From the NCBI GenBank assembly GCA_947561395.2, contig OX387193.1, positions 12,896,001 through 12,960,000 on the forward strand: 64,000 nt of DNA, in the 5' to 3' direction. A program made the position numbers and the translations under genes. Shown piece by piece: positions 1 to 10,509 of the stretch. The notes below the pieces were generated by a model that saw only the letters and a list, made by a program, of their open reading frames with translations, was not told where the DNA came from and made no database searches. Position 1 is the first letter of the stretch. Each line of letters starts with the position of its first letter. Source of the stretch: Buxus sempervirens (lineage: Eukaryota > Streptophyta > Magnoliopsida > Buxales > Buxaceae).

Positions 1-2378
1 TCTGGATCAATGGTCTGGGATACGTGTGCACTCTGTAGCACCCTTAACAATGCATCCCTATGCTTTTCAGAATTCAGCAAAAGGCCCAGTATTGAAATCT
101 GGGCCGGGACCTTGTTCAGCTGATCCACAAGATTAAATTCACTTTTCTTTATTATTTTTATGAGGTCTGCTGCCTCATTTTCTGCACCCTGGGGGGTGTC
201 TTCTCCTACTTTATTTTTTCCTTTTTGTTTCCTTTTTTCTTCATTTTCTTTTTTTTCTTTCTCTACTTCTGTCTCTTTTTCTTTCTCTTCACCCCCTGCA
301 CATCTCCCTGACCTCGTCATGAGGTTCACCTCCTCTTGGTTCGGGTTTCTAACCGCTGGAACCGTAGCCGTGATTCCCTCGCTGTAGTTCCATGGTACAG
401 CGGCCTCTGAATAGGCTAATTTAGGGATGTCAACCACTAGTGGCTGGAGTTTGGACCGGGATGTATGGGCCGGTTTAGGGATAGTATGGGCTGGCTGCAC
501 ATTTACAACCAAGGGTTGAAGTTTGGATTTGGTGGGGACAGAAGAAGTGATGGAAGCAGTGGTGGGGTCAAGATTGATGACCAGTGGAGCCTTAGACGGC
601 TTGGATGGGGAACAAGTGGGTGGACTGCAATTGAAGACCAATGTGGGCCTTGCAGTATTTATCTGGGCCATCAGAGAAGAGACCCGGTTTAAGGAGGAGC
701 TTATGTCCTCAGCAGCAAGATTATTTTTTTGGGAGACCATGTTGATCTCCTCTTCGTCCTCCTCTGGGAAGAATCGGACCTGGACTGTAGTCCCCACAGG
801 GGCTATAAGCTGTGATGGGTCAAAGGCCCTTCTGGTAGTGGATATGGCAGTGATGGAGTTGGATGGGCCTGCCCCATTGTGGTAAGGCAGAGGGTTCTGC
901 CCAATATCATTTCCCGATGGGGCCGGTGCAGCAGTGTTGAACACCAAGGCCTTCTGGTCCAACAAATCCTGGACTGCATGCTTCAGTACCCAACAAGCAT
1001 CTGTAGAGTGCCCCGGTGCACCCATGTGGAAATCACAGGTGACCGATGTGTCAAAATTTCTCCCCCTGGTGGCATTCGGGTTGGGCTCTTTAAGAGTCAA
1101 GTATTCACCCTTTAGCAGGGTTGGCAATAGTTGGGAAAGAGATATCGGGAGAGGGGTGAAAACCCGGTTCTTCCTTGCTGCGAACCAGGCATCCCGCTCC
1201 TCCTTAGTAAAGGTCCTCCTTGTGTTAGCTGGCACAGAGGGAGAGAAGTTGACATTCAGCGGGGTCTGGTACGACTGCTGGGCCTGTTGGGGTTCAGAGA
1301 TGCTGACATGAAGTGGCTTCTTAGCTGGAGGAGCCTGGACCAGGTTCACCTCCCCTTCTTTTCGGGCCCCTGTCTTTTTAAATCCGGCCCCTTTCTTCTG
1401 GGCCATGGAGGCCGAGGAATCAGACTGCCCAGTCAGAGTGGAGTAGTCTATCAGCCGTCCTGACCTGACCCCTTCCTCGATCCGGTCCGCTACCTGTACC
1501 AGGGCTGCAAAGTTGGTGGTGATCTGGCCCACCAGATGGTTGTAAAAGGGCTGCCCCAGTGTGCCCATAAATGTGGAGATCATCTCCGGCTCTTGCATAG
1601 GTGGCCTGACCTGGGAGGCGGCCTCTCTCCATCTCTTGGCGTACTGTCGTACCGGCTCATCTTTGCCCTTGGTCATCCTCATCATGTCGTACCGGTCCGG
1701 CACGATCTCAGAGTTGAACTTGTATTGGTCCAAGAAAGCGTCTGCTAGATCCTTCCACCTCCTGATCCTTCCATGGTCCACTGTAGCGAACCACCGAAGG
1801 GCTGACCCGGTCAGACTCCTCTGGAAGAGCTGGATCAGTATTCCATCGTCCCGGCCAAACTGGCACAGGGCCCCGCAGTATAGTTTCAGATGGCTTAATG
1901 GGCAGCCCGTGCCATCAAACTTGTCAAAATCCGGGCACCTGAACTTAGCCGGTAGACAGACGTCCGGGTACATGCACAGGTCCTCGAAGGTGGTGCCTGC
2001 ATGGCTGCCTCCCCCCTTCACTTCCTTCAGCTCTGCCTGGATCCTCTCTATCCTGAGCAGCATCTTCTTTTCCATCTCATCTCGGGCCTTTTCTTTCTCC
2101 AGCTCTTTCTCAGACTCCGCCATATTTTCCCTGATCAGAATGGGTTCAGGGACTGGTTCAGAAATGGGCTCAGGCATGGGCTGAACCGGAGGCGGAATGT
2201 AGGCCTGAGGTGGTGGTGCCTGATGGGAAGTAGATGCCTGGTTCGGGGCTAGGGCCTGTTGGGCCTGAGCCGCCAGTAGGTCCCCCAGCATTTTGGCCAG
2301 ACCGGCCACTTGCTCCTGCAGTTGAGTAAAGTCCTGAGCAGGGACGGTAGCTTGGGCTTGGTTCTCTTCAGTATTCAT
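1..2378 (-). CDS. Gag (N-terminal part of Gag-Pro-Pol) of a Tat/Ogre-like Ty3/gypsy retrotransposon, cut by window edge
   Basis: Read on the minus strand from an ATG at 2378, the frame stays open for 792 codons to the window edge, so no stop is visible. Residues about 150-273 form a plant retrotransposon gag domain (motifs FDKFDGTGCP, SALRWFATVDHG, RRWKDLADAFLDQYKF, VRQYAKRWREAASQV), which builds the cytoplasmic particle. Around residue 445 lies a CHHC knuckle-like stretch (CDFHMGAPGHSTDACW). Further on are the VPWNYSEG motif (about 662), MTRSGR (about 686), a lysine/glutamate-rich linker and a conserved KSEFNLVDQLNK helix block (about 743-780) that precedes the aspartic protease in Tat/Ogre polyproteins. 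The protease DTG site would lie beyond the window. Retrotransposon identity is very sure. Assignment to Tat/Ogre rests on motif memory. The frame crosses several long A-runs without a shift, so the element may be young and coding-competent. Confidence 0.9.
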   Translation of the reverse strand, partial: MNTEENQAQATVPAQDFTQLQEQVAGLAKMLGDLLAAQAQQALAPNQASTSHQAPPPQAYIPPPVQPMPEPISEPVPEPILIRENMAESEKELEKEKARDEMEKKMLLRIERIQAELKEVKGGGSHAGTTFEDLCMYPDVCLPAKFRCPDFDKFDGTGCPLSHLKLYCGALCQFGRDDGILIQLFQRSLTGSALRWFATVDHGRIRRWKDLADAFLDQYKFNSEIVPDRYDMMRMTKGKDEPVRQYAKRWREAASQVRPPMQEPEMISTFMGTLGQPFYNHLVGQITTNFAALVQVADRIEEGVRSGRLIDYSTLTGQSDSSASMAQKKGAGFKKTGARKEGEVNLVQAPPAKKPLHVSISEPQQAQQSYQTPLNVNFSPSVPANTRRTFTKEERDAWFAARKNRVFTPLPISLSQLLPTLLKGEYLTLKEPNPNATRGRNFDTSVTCDFHMGAPGHSTDACWVLKHAVQDLLDQKALVFNTAAPAPSGNDIGQNPLPYHNGAGPSNSITAISTTRRAFDPSQLIAPVGTTVQVRFFPEEDEEEINMVSQKNNLAAEDISSSLNRVSSLMAQINTARPTLVFNCSPPTCSPSKPSKAPLVINLDPTTASITSSVPTKSKLQPLVVNVQPAHTIPKPAHTSRSKLQPLVVDIPKLAYSEAAVPWNYSEGITATVPAVRNPNQEEVNLMTRSGRCAGGEEKEKETEVEKEKKENEEKRKQKGKNKVGEDTPQGAENEAADLIKIIKKSEFNLVDQLNKVPAQISILGLLLNSEKHRDALLRVLQSAHVSQTIDP

Positions 2379-2540
2379 TGTTCTGGCTTTGGATCTAGTT
2401 ACTGGAGCAATGATTGCAAGTGTACCTGGGTTGAATGTACCTGATGAAAAAAAATGAATAGAACATGTTAGCTTCCATTTAACTTGAGTCACACCCTTAT
2501 ATATGTAAACCAGTAGGTTAGGTGAACACCAATCCAGATT

Positions 2541-3164
2541 TTTTTTCATTTTTTTTTGATTTGATTGATAAAAATAACCAACCAAGGTTTTTATGGAATA
2601 TTCTAGGGCTTCCAAGTGTCCCACTTTTTTTTGATTTGATTGATAAAAATAACCAACCAAGGTTTTCATTTTTTTTTTTGATTTGATTGATAAAAATAAC
2701 CAACCAAGGTTTTCATGGAATATTCTAGGGCTTCCAAGTGTCCCACTTTTTTTGATTTGATTGATAAAAATAACCAACCAAGGTTTTCATTTTTTTTTTG
2801 ATTTGATTGATAAAAATAACCAACCAAGGTTTTTATGGAATATTCTAGGGCTTCCAAGTGTCCCACTTTTTTTTGATTTGATTGATAAAAATAACCAACC
2901 AAGGTTTTCATTTTTTTTTTGATTTGATTGATAAAAATAACCAACCAAGGTTTTCATGGAATATTCTAGGGCTTCCAAGTGTCCCACTTTTTTTGATTTG
3001 ATTGATAAAAATAACCAACCAAGGTTTTCATTTTTTTTTTTGATTTGATTGATAAAAATAACCAACCAAGGTTTTCATGGAATATTCTAGGGCTTCCAAG
3101 TGTCCCACTTTTTTTGATTTGATTGATAAAAATAACCAACCAAGGTTTTCATTTTTTTTTTTTT
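2541..3164 (-). repeat. Higher-order tandem repeat, 121-bp period, five copies
   Basis: Ten copies of a roughly 38-bp core (gatttgattgataaaaata followed by accaaccaagg) begin at 2558, 2633, 2680, 2754, 2800, 2875, 2921, 2995, 3042 and 3116. Spacing alternates 74-75 and 46-47 bp. The long spacer carries ggaatattctagggcttcc and the short one is a poly-T. The true unit is therefore a two-core, 121-bp higher-order repeat. Copies are nearly identical, so the array is recent. Small ORFs translated from it only repeat the unit. Confidence 0.95.
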
Positions 3165-3454
3165 GAAATCTCATGCATTTTAGAAGATTTTCAAGTTCTA
3201 AAGCTGGATTGACATATGTTTGAGTTGAGTTGGTGTCAAAAAATATGACACCTTGGTTTCCTCTTTGATTTTCAAACTTAGGTTAAATCCTGAAAGAATA
3301 TTTTATTTTATTTTTTTTTGTTTTTCTTTTTTTGTTTTTTTGTATTTTGGAACATTTTTTATGTTCTTTTCGGGGTGCCTAAGGATGATCCACAGTGTTT
3401 TAGGCATTTTATTCTGAAAACTTGGGCTGAAAAGCCAATTTGTGCATTTTTGAA

Positions 3455-3596
3455 CGTATCCGGTATAACATTCCGGATAATAATATGCCTTATTGTATCC
3501 GGTCACAATAACCGGATTCACGCACATGCCTTTGTATCCGGAAATGTATACCGGATATGAACAGAGTTGTTATTAACCGGCCTGAGTTACCGGTTT
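3455..3596. repeat. Group of four CCGG-armed palindromes in the leader
   Basis: Four short inverted repeats follow one another, for example tatccggta...ttccggata, tatccggt...accggatt, tatccgg...ccggata and aaccggcctgagttaccggtt-like. They have the same arm type as the group in this element's own LTR (7146-7275) but lie inside the leader. Confidence 0.75.
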
Positions 3597-5081
3597 TTGC
3601 CGAAATGGCCATTTTTGACTCATTTTTTCACCAGATTAGGTTTTTTTTTCATTTTCACTTGATGTTCACCTTAATTTAACCTTCAAAACTTGCCCCAAAT
3701 TGGGCTTGGGCATAATACTTGCAAAATTCCCCAAATTTATGACAAGGACATGGCTTTACCTTGCCACCTTGTATTACCTTCATTCAATATGGTATTCACA
3801 TTATACCTTGGCCTGTAAAACATGCAAACGGCCTTCCCACATTTACACCCAATTCCCCAAGCGCAATTGTGTGCTTTTAGCTGAAAACGTGTTTCTCCAC
3901 CTTCAAGCGTAAGGTTTTTTGGGTTTTGGCTTAATTGGCAACTTAGAACTCAAGTCTAGTGATGCCCGGAATCGAATCACAGATCCCATTGTCATCACAT
4001 CATTGACCCAAATTCTAAGGTAAATGTTTTCACTTTCGCTTTCCGAAGTCACGACCTCGGTGCGCCAAGCTACACACATTCATGGTTCAACTTCCTAATA
4101 GGTAAAGGGTAGGCTGTGCAAATTGTTTCAAGTGCTCAAGTGCAATTTTAAAATTGTGGTAACATTCATAACGTCCCAGCCCCTTTGCCACTCTCTTTCG
4201 TAGCCATGCATTCAATTTCAAGCCAAGGCATATATGACAAAATAATGAAGCTAAATACAAGCAAGCAAGCACCAAATATGCACTAAAATATTACATGCCC
4301 AAAAAGTGGTATACAAAACATGTCATTTGTACAAACAACCATCAAATCATGTAAGCATGCTTGAAACTCAAAAGCATTCCCTAAAATCCCCGATTTCATG
4401 CTCTTTTTCATGCTCAAAGTGTACCATTTCTACCCCAAATTGGAGCCTAAAATTTTAGCACTACTTGACATGATACCAAAGTGTTTCAATGAGGTAAAAT
4501 ATGCTTGAAATCTCCAGAAATATGCACTAAAATTTTCAGATTTCTCATGCTCAAAAGTGCATCCTTTATACCCCAAATTAATGCCTAAAAGTTTAGCAAC
4601 TACTTGACATGGTATATTGGTGAACATGCTAAAACCACAATGTGCACTAAAATTCCAGATTTCATGCTCTTGGTTTTCATGCTCAAATCAAATCCCCCTA
4701 TACCCCCAAATCAAAGGCATAGCATAACAAAATTTTTAAGCACAAAAAGCATGCTTTATGGGAATCATGTTTGAATACCCCAAAAATTCTGAACTCCTAG
4801 ATTTCATGATACTAATTCTCATATTCAAACCATGGTATTCAAAATTCAAATTAGAGCATGTTATCACCAAATACAACCAAATCATGCTTCAAGATAGGCT
4901 TTTCCTAAATCAACCTTTAGGCAACATCAAGCAAAACATACATGATTTGATTCATATAATATTCAAAAGCATCCCAATCTGATTTAGAATACAACATTAT
5001 GCACAAATAAAACAAACAAAATAGCAAGCATTCAAAAGTGGTGAAAAAGCATGAATATACACAAAATGGCTTAAATCCACA

Positions 5082-5101
5082 AGTCCCCAGCAGAGTCGCC
5101 A
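5082..5101 (-). other. Primer-binding site of the Tat/Ogre-like element
   Basis: On the minus strand TGGCGACTCTGCTGGGGA begins two bases after the LTR end. A TGG start (pairing with a tRNA CCA end) at this spacing defines the minus-strand primer site. Ogre elements are generally reported to use tRNA-Arg; I cannot verify the tRNA here. Confidence 0.85.
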
Positions 5102-6980
5102 GTTGTGAGACATGGGAAAAAATCACCGGAGTGATCGTCCCTCCGTCAACACACGGGCTCAATGCAAAGTTGGGAGAGTCGCCACCATTCATGATTTTGG
5201 GGTGAGAATGGACACCAAAGATTCAAAAGTAGGCAAGAATAGCCAAAAGACAAATTTTAGGATAAAAATAATCCTACTTGAAAATCAAATCCAGAGATGG
5301 GTAAGGGGATTAGATTATGAACAGGGGAAGGTGTTAGGCACCTCCATTCATCCACACGAAGTGGTTGCCAAGTGTATGTTCATGCAAAAATAAAGTAAGA
5401 AAGCTTGCTAAAAATCATAGAAAAAGCCTTGAAAAAGGAACAATGTATGATATTTTCACATGAGGATCCAAATGGATTTTAGATCCTCTCTTATGTCAAT
5501 ATCATTTCTGGAATATCTCAAAAGATGGAAATCCAAGTAGAGGTTGCATAAAACCAAGTTAAATCAAATCCGGAAAATTCGGTAAAAAGTATGCCATTTG
5601 CCTTGAAATCATTCAAATCCAATTCTAAAATGAACCAAACCAAATCCATTTGAAAGATTAGGGTAAATAAGAGTCTCATGCAAAATTTCACTTCATTCCA
5701 ATGAAAAATCTAGGAGTTATGCTCCTTTGAAGTTGCTGTTGGGGATTTTTAAAAGTAGTAAGTGGGCAACTTTGGAAAATTGTCTAGAAAAATCCACTAC
5801 ATATAAATCCATGAAATTTGGTGTGATTGAAGTTTGTATGGCCATCTTTCGACAGAAACTAGCCTCATACAAAAATCCCTTCGGATGTGCCTTGGGTGGT
5901 CTCCCGAACAGGCCCCGAAGATCACAGATTTACCCAGAAAAATGCAAATGAGCAGTTCTGAGTAAATCGGCTACCAATAATTCAAATGGAATCCAAAAAT
6001 TATGAAACCAACTGGATTTGAAAATAGACTCATCAAGGAGTACTCATAAACAAAAATCACTCGAATCGGACTTAAAACGAACACATGGCGGTCCGTCGAA
6101 GTGACAAGTTCTGTACTTGGACCTGAACTGTCCACTTAACTTCGACAGAGAAGTGTCAAAAATCGGCTAGATGAAAATTCATGAAATTTGGTGGACATAA
6201 ACTAGATAGCCTCACCTTTCCCATGGTTCTAGAATCGCCCCAAAATTCATCCGGATGATGAAGTTACGGACGTCCGAAGTAGGGGTACAGGTGCTGTCAA
6301 GCTAAGCCACTTTTGAGTAAAACCAAGTCCGAAAATTGATAAAAATGAAATTCGTACAAGATGAACACAAATACTTTAAAATCATCCGAAAGGCATTTCA
6401 GAATTGATTGAGGTCATTTATTTGAGATTTATCATAATAAATGCAATAAACCCCAAATATGAGCCTACCCCGCCAAAATAGTGATATGTGTGCAAAAGTG
6501 AAAAAAACCAAGCAAGATCCATACACATGCATATAGATTCAACAAAATAGGTTCTAGCATAGCCTAGGGTTCCGTTCCATTATCGTTTCCCTCTGTTCTC
6601 TTTAAGATAATCAAGGGTACTTTGAATATGGAACGGTTTACAATCAATCAAAAAGGCCTTATGCTACATAGGTTCTAGCACTAGGGTCAATCCCCAGTCT
6701 CGTTTCTCCTAGATCCGCCTTCACGTTTTACGGCTAGGGGAGTCTTGAGATACTTTGAGCCGGGGAAGGATTTCCACACATATAAACAAGGCTTTACACT
6801 ACAGAAAGGTAGAAGAAGAGATCTAGATCTAGGAATGTAAAGACAGAAAATAAAAAGAAAAGTTGAGGCTTACCTGAGTGCTGGAGGCGATTCCACAGCG
6901 GTTTTCTTCTTCTCTTGGAGTTCTTCTTTGCGAGAATTCAAAACAAGAGTTGTGTGCCATTTGCTCAAGGAGGAGGCTCC

Positions 6981-6990
6981 TATTTATAGG
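6981..6990 (-). promoter_or_regulatory. TATA box of LTR O1
   Basis: CCTATAAATA on the minus strand. The same GCCTATAAATAG context recurs in LTR copies at about 13998, 44888, 47021 and 62931-62940 (reverse), always in the transcriptional orientation given by the LTR ends. Confidence 0.75.
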
Positions 6991-7145
6991 CAAGGGCTAA
7001 GGTCATTGGTAGACACAAATTAATGTCTAGAACCCCTCCAACCTAAACCCTAAGGTTATTTCCGCGATTTCCCCTCATTTAATGAGGGACATGATGGTAA
7101 AAGTGAAAAGCTCTCGGAAAACCCTAATTTTGAGCAAACTTAAGG

Positions 7146-7275
7146 TATCCGGTATATCAGACCGGATAACAAAGGGCCTTAAGGTATCCGGTACGTGGTA
7201 CCGGATACGCTAAGGCCCATACGTATCCGGAATGAGTATCCGGATACGGGGAGGAGCACTTGTATCCGGATACTG
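7146..7275. promoter_or_regulatory. Upstream palindrome group of LTR O1
   Basis: Several inverted repeats with TATCCGG/CCGGATA arms lie here. The best has 9-bp arms tatccggta and taccggata around a 5-bp loop. The group lies 156-285 bp upstream of the TATA box in the LTR's orientation. Function is unknown; candidate transcription-factor sites or hairpins. Confidence 0.7.
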
Positions 7276-7363
7276 GCAAAAATTTATTTTCTTCAAATTC
7301 TGTGCTGGCTTTCCAGGAGATAATGATTTTTGATGATTGTTTGTGCAATTTGGGGTGTCTACA

Positions 7364-7641
7364 GGCGGTAATCCACCGCCGGTAATGAATGGGCAATAGT
7401 GGCGGTAACTTACCGCCGGTAATGAGTGATACCAATAGAGGCGGTAAGATACCGCCGGTAATGACTGTGAAATAGCGGCGGTAACGTTACCGCCGGTAAT
7501 GAGTGAGCAATAGCGGCGGTAAGTTTTTTACCGCCGCTAAAAGCTTTAGTGACGGCATCTTTTACGGCAAGACCAGTTACCGCCGGAAATGTTTTTAGCG
7601 GCGGTATCTTACCGCCGCTAAAAGTGTCCTTTTTTGTAGTG
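7364..7641 (-). mobile_element. Terminus of a CACTA (En/Spm) transposon with subterminal repeats
   Basis: The minus strand begins CACTACAAAAAAGGACAC at 7641, the CACTA signature. It is followed by many subterminal copies of accgccggtaatga and gcggtaa...ttaccgcc, the dense repeats that bind CACTA transposase. The gypsy element has inserted into it, so the other end lies beyond the left edge. The 3 bp outside the terminus are tcg; the matching TSD is not visible. Confidence 0.85.
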
Positions 7642-7913
7642 TCGTTACAGAAAGACTAAAACTTGATACAAGAACAAACAAAATGTATTTATTTCATCAT
7701 TGATCTTTCATACAATCAAAGCCGAGCTCTTCCGGCTCTTTCATATAACTAAGGCCAGATGTTTCAGCCGGGGCCTGATAATACAGTCGGGGCCGGTATG
7801 TCCCTGAAATTGCTCCGCACGCCAATCATGGATGGTGTTAGCGAGGGCAAAGGGACAAGAGGAAAGAGGGGGCGGGGGATGGTGTTAGCGAGGGCAAAGG
7901 GACAAGAGGAAAG
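7642..7913. other. Non-coding spacer with a short tandem duplication
   Basis: No convincing gene. A 36-bp unit (core gatggtgttagcgagggcaa) occurs twice at about 7830-7866 and 7880-7914, in purine-rich DNA. Similarity to segment B starts right after it. Confidence 0.6.
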
Positions 7914-8697
7914 ATGGGCTTACATATTTCTATGAATTAAACATACAAATTATAACGAAAAGTTTATTTCCATTTCTTCCCGTAGTATAGCAAAAAGTTT
8001 ATTTCCCTTCTCCCCTTTCTTTTCTTTTTGGGAAAATTATGAAAAATGGTCACTTTTTTATTCCCGTATTTATAAAACAATTCATCAATAATCTCATTTT
8101 ACAGAAAAGGGTCACTTTTAAAACGTAATTGAAGGTCACCTTAAAAAAAATAAAAAATAATGTTAGTTTAATGTAGGTAAAAACATTTGTATCGACGTAG
8201 GATGAGCTCATGTCCCACATAAGGGAGTTTCTATCCCATGTATAATGCATTTTATGTCCCAAGTAAAGTGATCCTATACTTTAATTATTTTTCAAAAGCA
8301 ATCCTGTAATTTAATTATTTCTAAAAAGTGATCCTTCATAGGAAATAAGTTTTTTGATGGACTATTTTTATAAATACCAGCCGACTCTTTCGTGATTTTC
8401 CTTAATTTTTAAACGAGAAAAACCTAAGAGAGAGAAAGGAAATTAAAATTCTAACGTCGATATGCTTTCTTGGCGGTACTCTCTAAAAGTTACGTCGTGC
8501 ATTCTTTTAACTAAAGAAGAGGTGAATCATGGTTGGACTGAGGGACATTAAACAACCCGATCATCAGTCATATTTTCTTTTTTTTTGGGATAACCATGAG
8601 TCATATTTTCTTGTATTTGTTTTCACTTTTTATGTGTAGTATCTCATGGTTAGTATTTTTCAAGTGAATCACACAAGAAACATTAACAACAAAGTAA

Positions 8698-8770
<73 letters not shown>

Positions 8771-9352
8771 CATTTCATGCCATAAACAATAATAAGGAAA
8801 AATATGCTACTGATGGCAGCATTTCATGCCAAGAAAAGAGTGGAAATCACAGCTTTAAAAAAAAGTATAATATACCAATTACTGGTACAGCAGTCAAAGT
8901 TGTTCTTGGATGCATACCATGCGTTTGATTTAAAATTGTCATATTTTGTTTTCATCTTGCGTACTAGTTGACGTATGAACTAAGGGTGCATCTCGGTGCA
9001 ATTTGGTTTGGATTGACCTAACCCAAGACCAAACTGAGGGCTATAATTGCCAACCCAAAACCGAACCAACCTGAATAAGAACCGATTACCACAACCCGAA
9101 CACCAAATTGGAAAAATGTGAAACCTTAATCCCAAGCCAACCTAACCCAAATTGCACATTCGGTTCCGTTTGGTTTGTATTAGGTCATTAATTCATTATT
9201 ATATATATGACATATATTGTATTTTATAAATTTATAGTACTAATAAATAAAAATTTTATAGTACCAAGAAACAAATAACTAATACATATATGTTATACGG
9301 TATATATTGGGTTTGGTTTAACTGAGCTTTCAACCTAAAACTGAATTGAATT
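7914..9352. repeat. Left flank of duplicated segment A
   Basis: Nearly the whole stretch matches 55476-56885 (segment B) with small differences. No coding frame is supported. It includes AT-rich MITE-like DNA (8040-8340) and a stretch rich in accaaacc/ggtttgg motifs (8985-9190) resembling the ends of plant hAT-type MITEs. The left edge of homology is sharp at atgggcttac. Confidence 0.85.
8701..8769. repeat. (AT)n microsatellite
   Basis: About 69 bp of uninterrupted AT dinucleotides. The homologous place in segment B (about 56276) has only a few units, so this tract expanded after duplication. Confidence 0.97.
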
Positions 9353-9494
9353 CACTACAAATAAACACCATTTAGTGGCGGAGATGAAGCAATTTTTGGC
9401 AGCAGTCATTTGTGGACTGTCGCTAAATCAACAATAATCTTTCTTGCGAAATCGGAGAACAGTAGAGTATATGTGATCATCCTGTGAACAACGA

Positions 9495-9515
9495 CCCTCT
9501 CTCTCTCTCTCTCTC
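9495..9515. repeat. (CT)n tract in the leader-like part of CACTA copy A
   Basis: Uninterrupted CT dinucleotides. The same tract occurs in copy B at about 57024-57043. It lies just before agctagggtttgata, which resembles a plant 5' UTR. Confidence 0.85.
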
Positions 9516-9685
9516 GACCAGCTTCGATCCCTTCCCTCTATATCAAGCTAGGGTTTGATAAGAGAGTATCGCCTGGATCACTATTCGCAAGGTATAAACT
9601 TAGGTCTTTCTGTATTTTCACGTTTATTTGCTCCACTTTGATCTTGATGTTGTACAGAGTTGAAGTAGTTTGTAGGAGTTGATCG

Positions 9686-10018
9686 TGATAGATTAATACT
9701 TCTCTTAAGACATAGCATATGTTATTCAATGATGAAAACATCACATACCTGGTTGTGAGCAAGATGAGTTCTCCATTTCAATCTTTAGGTTTCTGCAAGA
9801 TAGAGAAAAATGGAGTGTGGAGAAACTACTCTCTACCCCTTTAAGCCCTAAGAGAGAGAGAGACAACAAAATGCCAACTCCTTAATAGAACTCAATGGGC
9901 TAGTTCTATTTATAGTGGGGGGAGAGTAGGGGCCTCCACATGTGTTAAAAAGAAAATAGCCCATTCCATTATGGGCCCAATAGACAAATGTAGTGTTTGT
10001 CCATAAACAAATACAACA
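9686..10018 (-). repeat. 3' LTR of the copia element
   Basis: 333 bp. It is preceded on the minus strand by AAGTGGGAGAT (10019-10029), a typical polypurine tract for plus-strand priming. It contains a ctatttata TATA-like stretch on the complementary strand. Confidence 0.93.
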
Positions 10019-10509
10019 ATCTCCCACTTGGACAACATTACATTTAATCATAACACAAGCACAAACAAGCATTCCAAAACCAAAATCAACATGGTGATAA
10101 ATACTTGTTTTTCATACGAAGCCCAAGAGACAGTTACAAATGTCCTTAAAACAACAAGCCTTATCCATAATGTGATTGTAAGCATCCAGTTTAGTGACTA
10201 TACCGACAGGATATATGGCACCAACCTTATGCTAACAATCACAACATTCAGGCATACACTAAAATATATTGTCTCTTTGTGGATAATACACCTGCACGAG
10301 ACCAATCAAAATGTCTCAATACATAAAGCATGCCTTGTCCATAATGCGCGTGACCCAGGCACGAGACCAATCAAAATGTCTCAATACATGAAGCATGCCT
10401 TGTCCATAATGCGCGTGACCTAGGCATAACATTGACATCGCTATATTAATCAAAATAGAATATGAGCATAAAAATTATAGCCATACAGTCAATGTTCACA
10501 GAACTCCCA
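10019..10509 (-). other. 3' non-coding region of the copia element, with duplication
   Basis: It lies between the pol stop and the polypurine tract. A unit of about 67 bp (starting gcacgagaccaatcaaaatg) is tandemly duplicated at about 10294-10421. No gene. Confidence 0.8.

Larger units (their letters stand above)
2379..5081 (-). other. Untranslated leader of the Tat/Ogre-like element
   Basis: This 2.7-kb stretch lies between the primer-binding site and the gag ATG. It has no long minus-strand frame (the longest are about 62-65 codons plus repeat translations), so the extra upstream ORF of some Ogre elements is absent or decayed. It holds the tandem array at 2541-3164 and a group of four short palindromes at about 3455-3596. 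The part at 3620-5080 is AT-rich and shows nothing recognisable. Confidence 0.7.
5104..7363 (-). repeat. 5' LTR (copy O1) of the Tat/Ogre-like element
   Basis: On the minus strand it starts TGTAGACACCCCAAATTGCA (7363) and ends CATGTCTCACA (5104): 2260 bp with TG...CA ends. The same two ends bound the LTR copies at 13588, 44477, 46662 and 58504. A TATA box lies at 6981-6990 and a palindrome group upstream of it. The right flank is CACTA subterminal DNA; the partner LTR and TSD are outside the window. Confidence 0.93.

Noticed and set aside
160..2252. Plus-strand frames of up to 207 codons over 160-2252
   Set aside because: They lie antisense to the gag frame, which has clear retrotransposon motifs; the plus-strand products have no recognisable domain.
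2541..3164. CRISPR-like regular repeat array, and the 61-92-codon frames across it
   Set aside because: The spacers are not unique but alternate between two repeated types, and the DNA is in the leader of a plant retroelement. The frames are just the translated repeat unit.
9686..10018. Treating the 9686-10018 and 21586-21927 repeats as independent solo insertions
   Set aside because: They share one TSD pair (GATCG) across the whole element and flank a matching primer-binding site and polypurine tract, so they are the two LTRs of one copia element.
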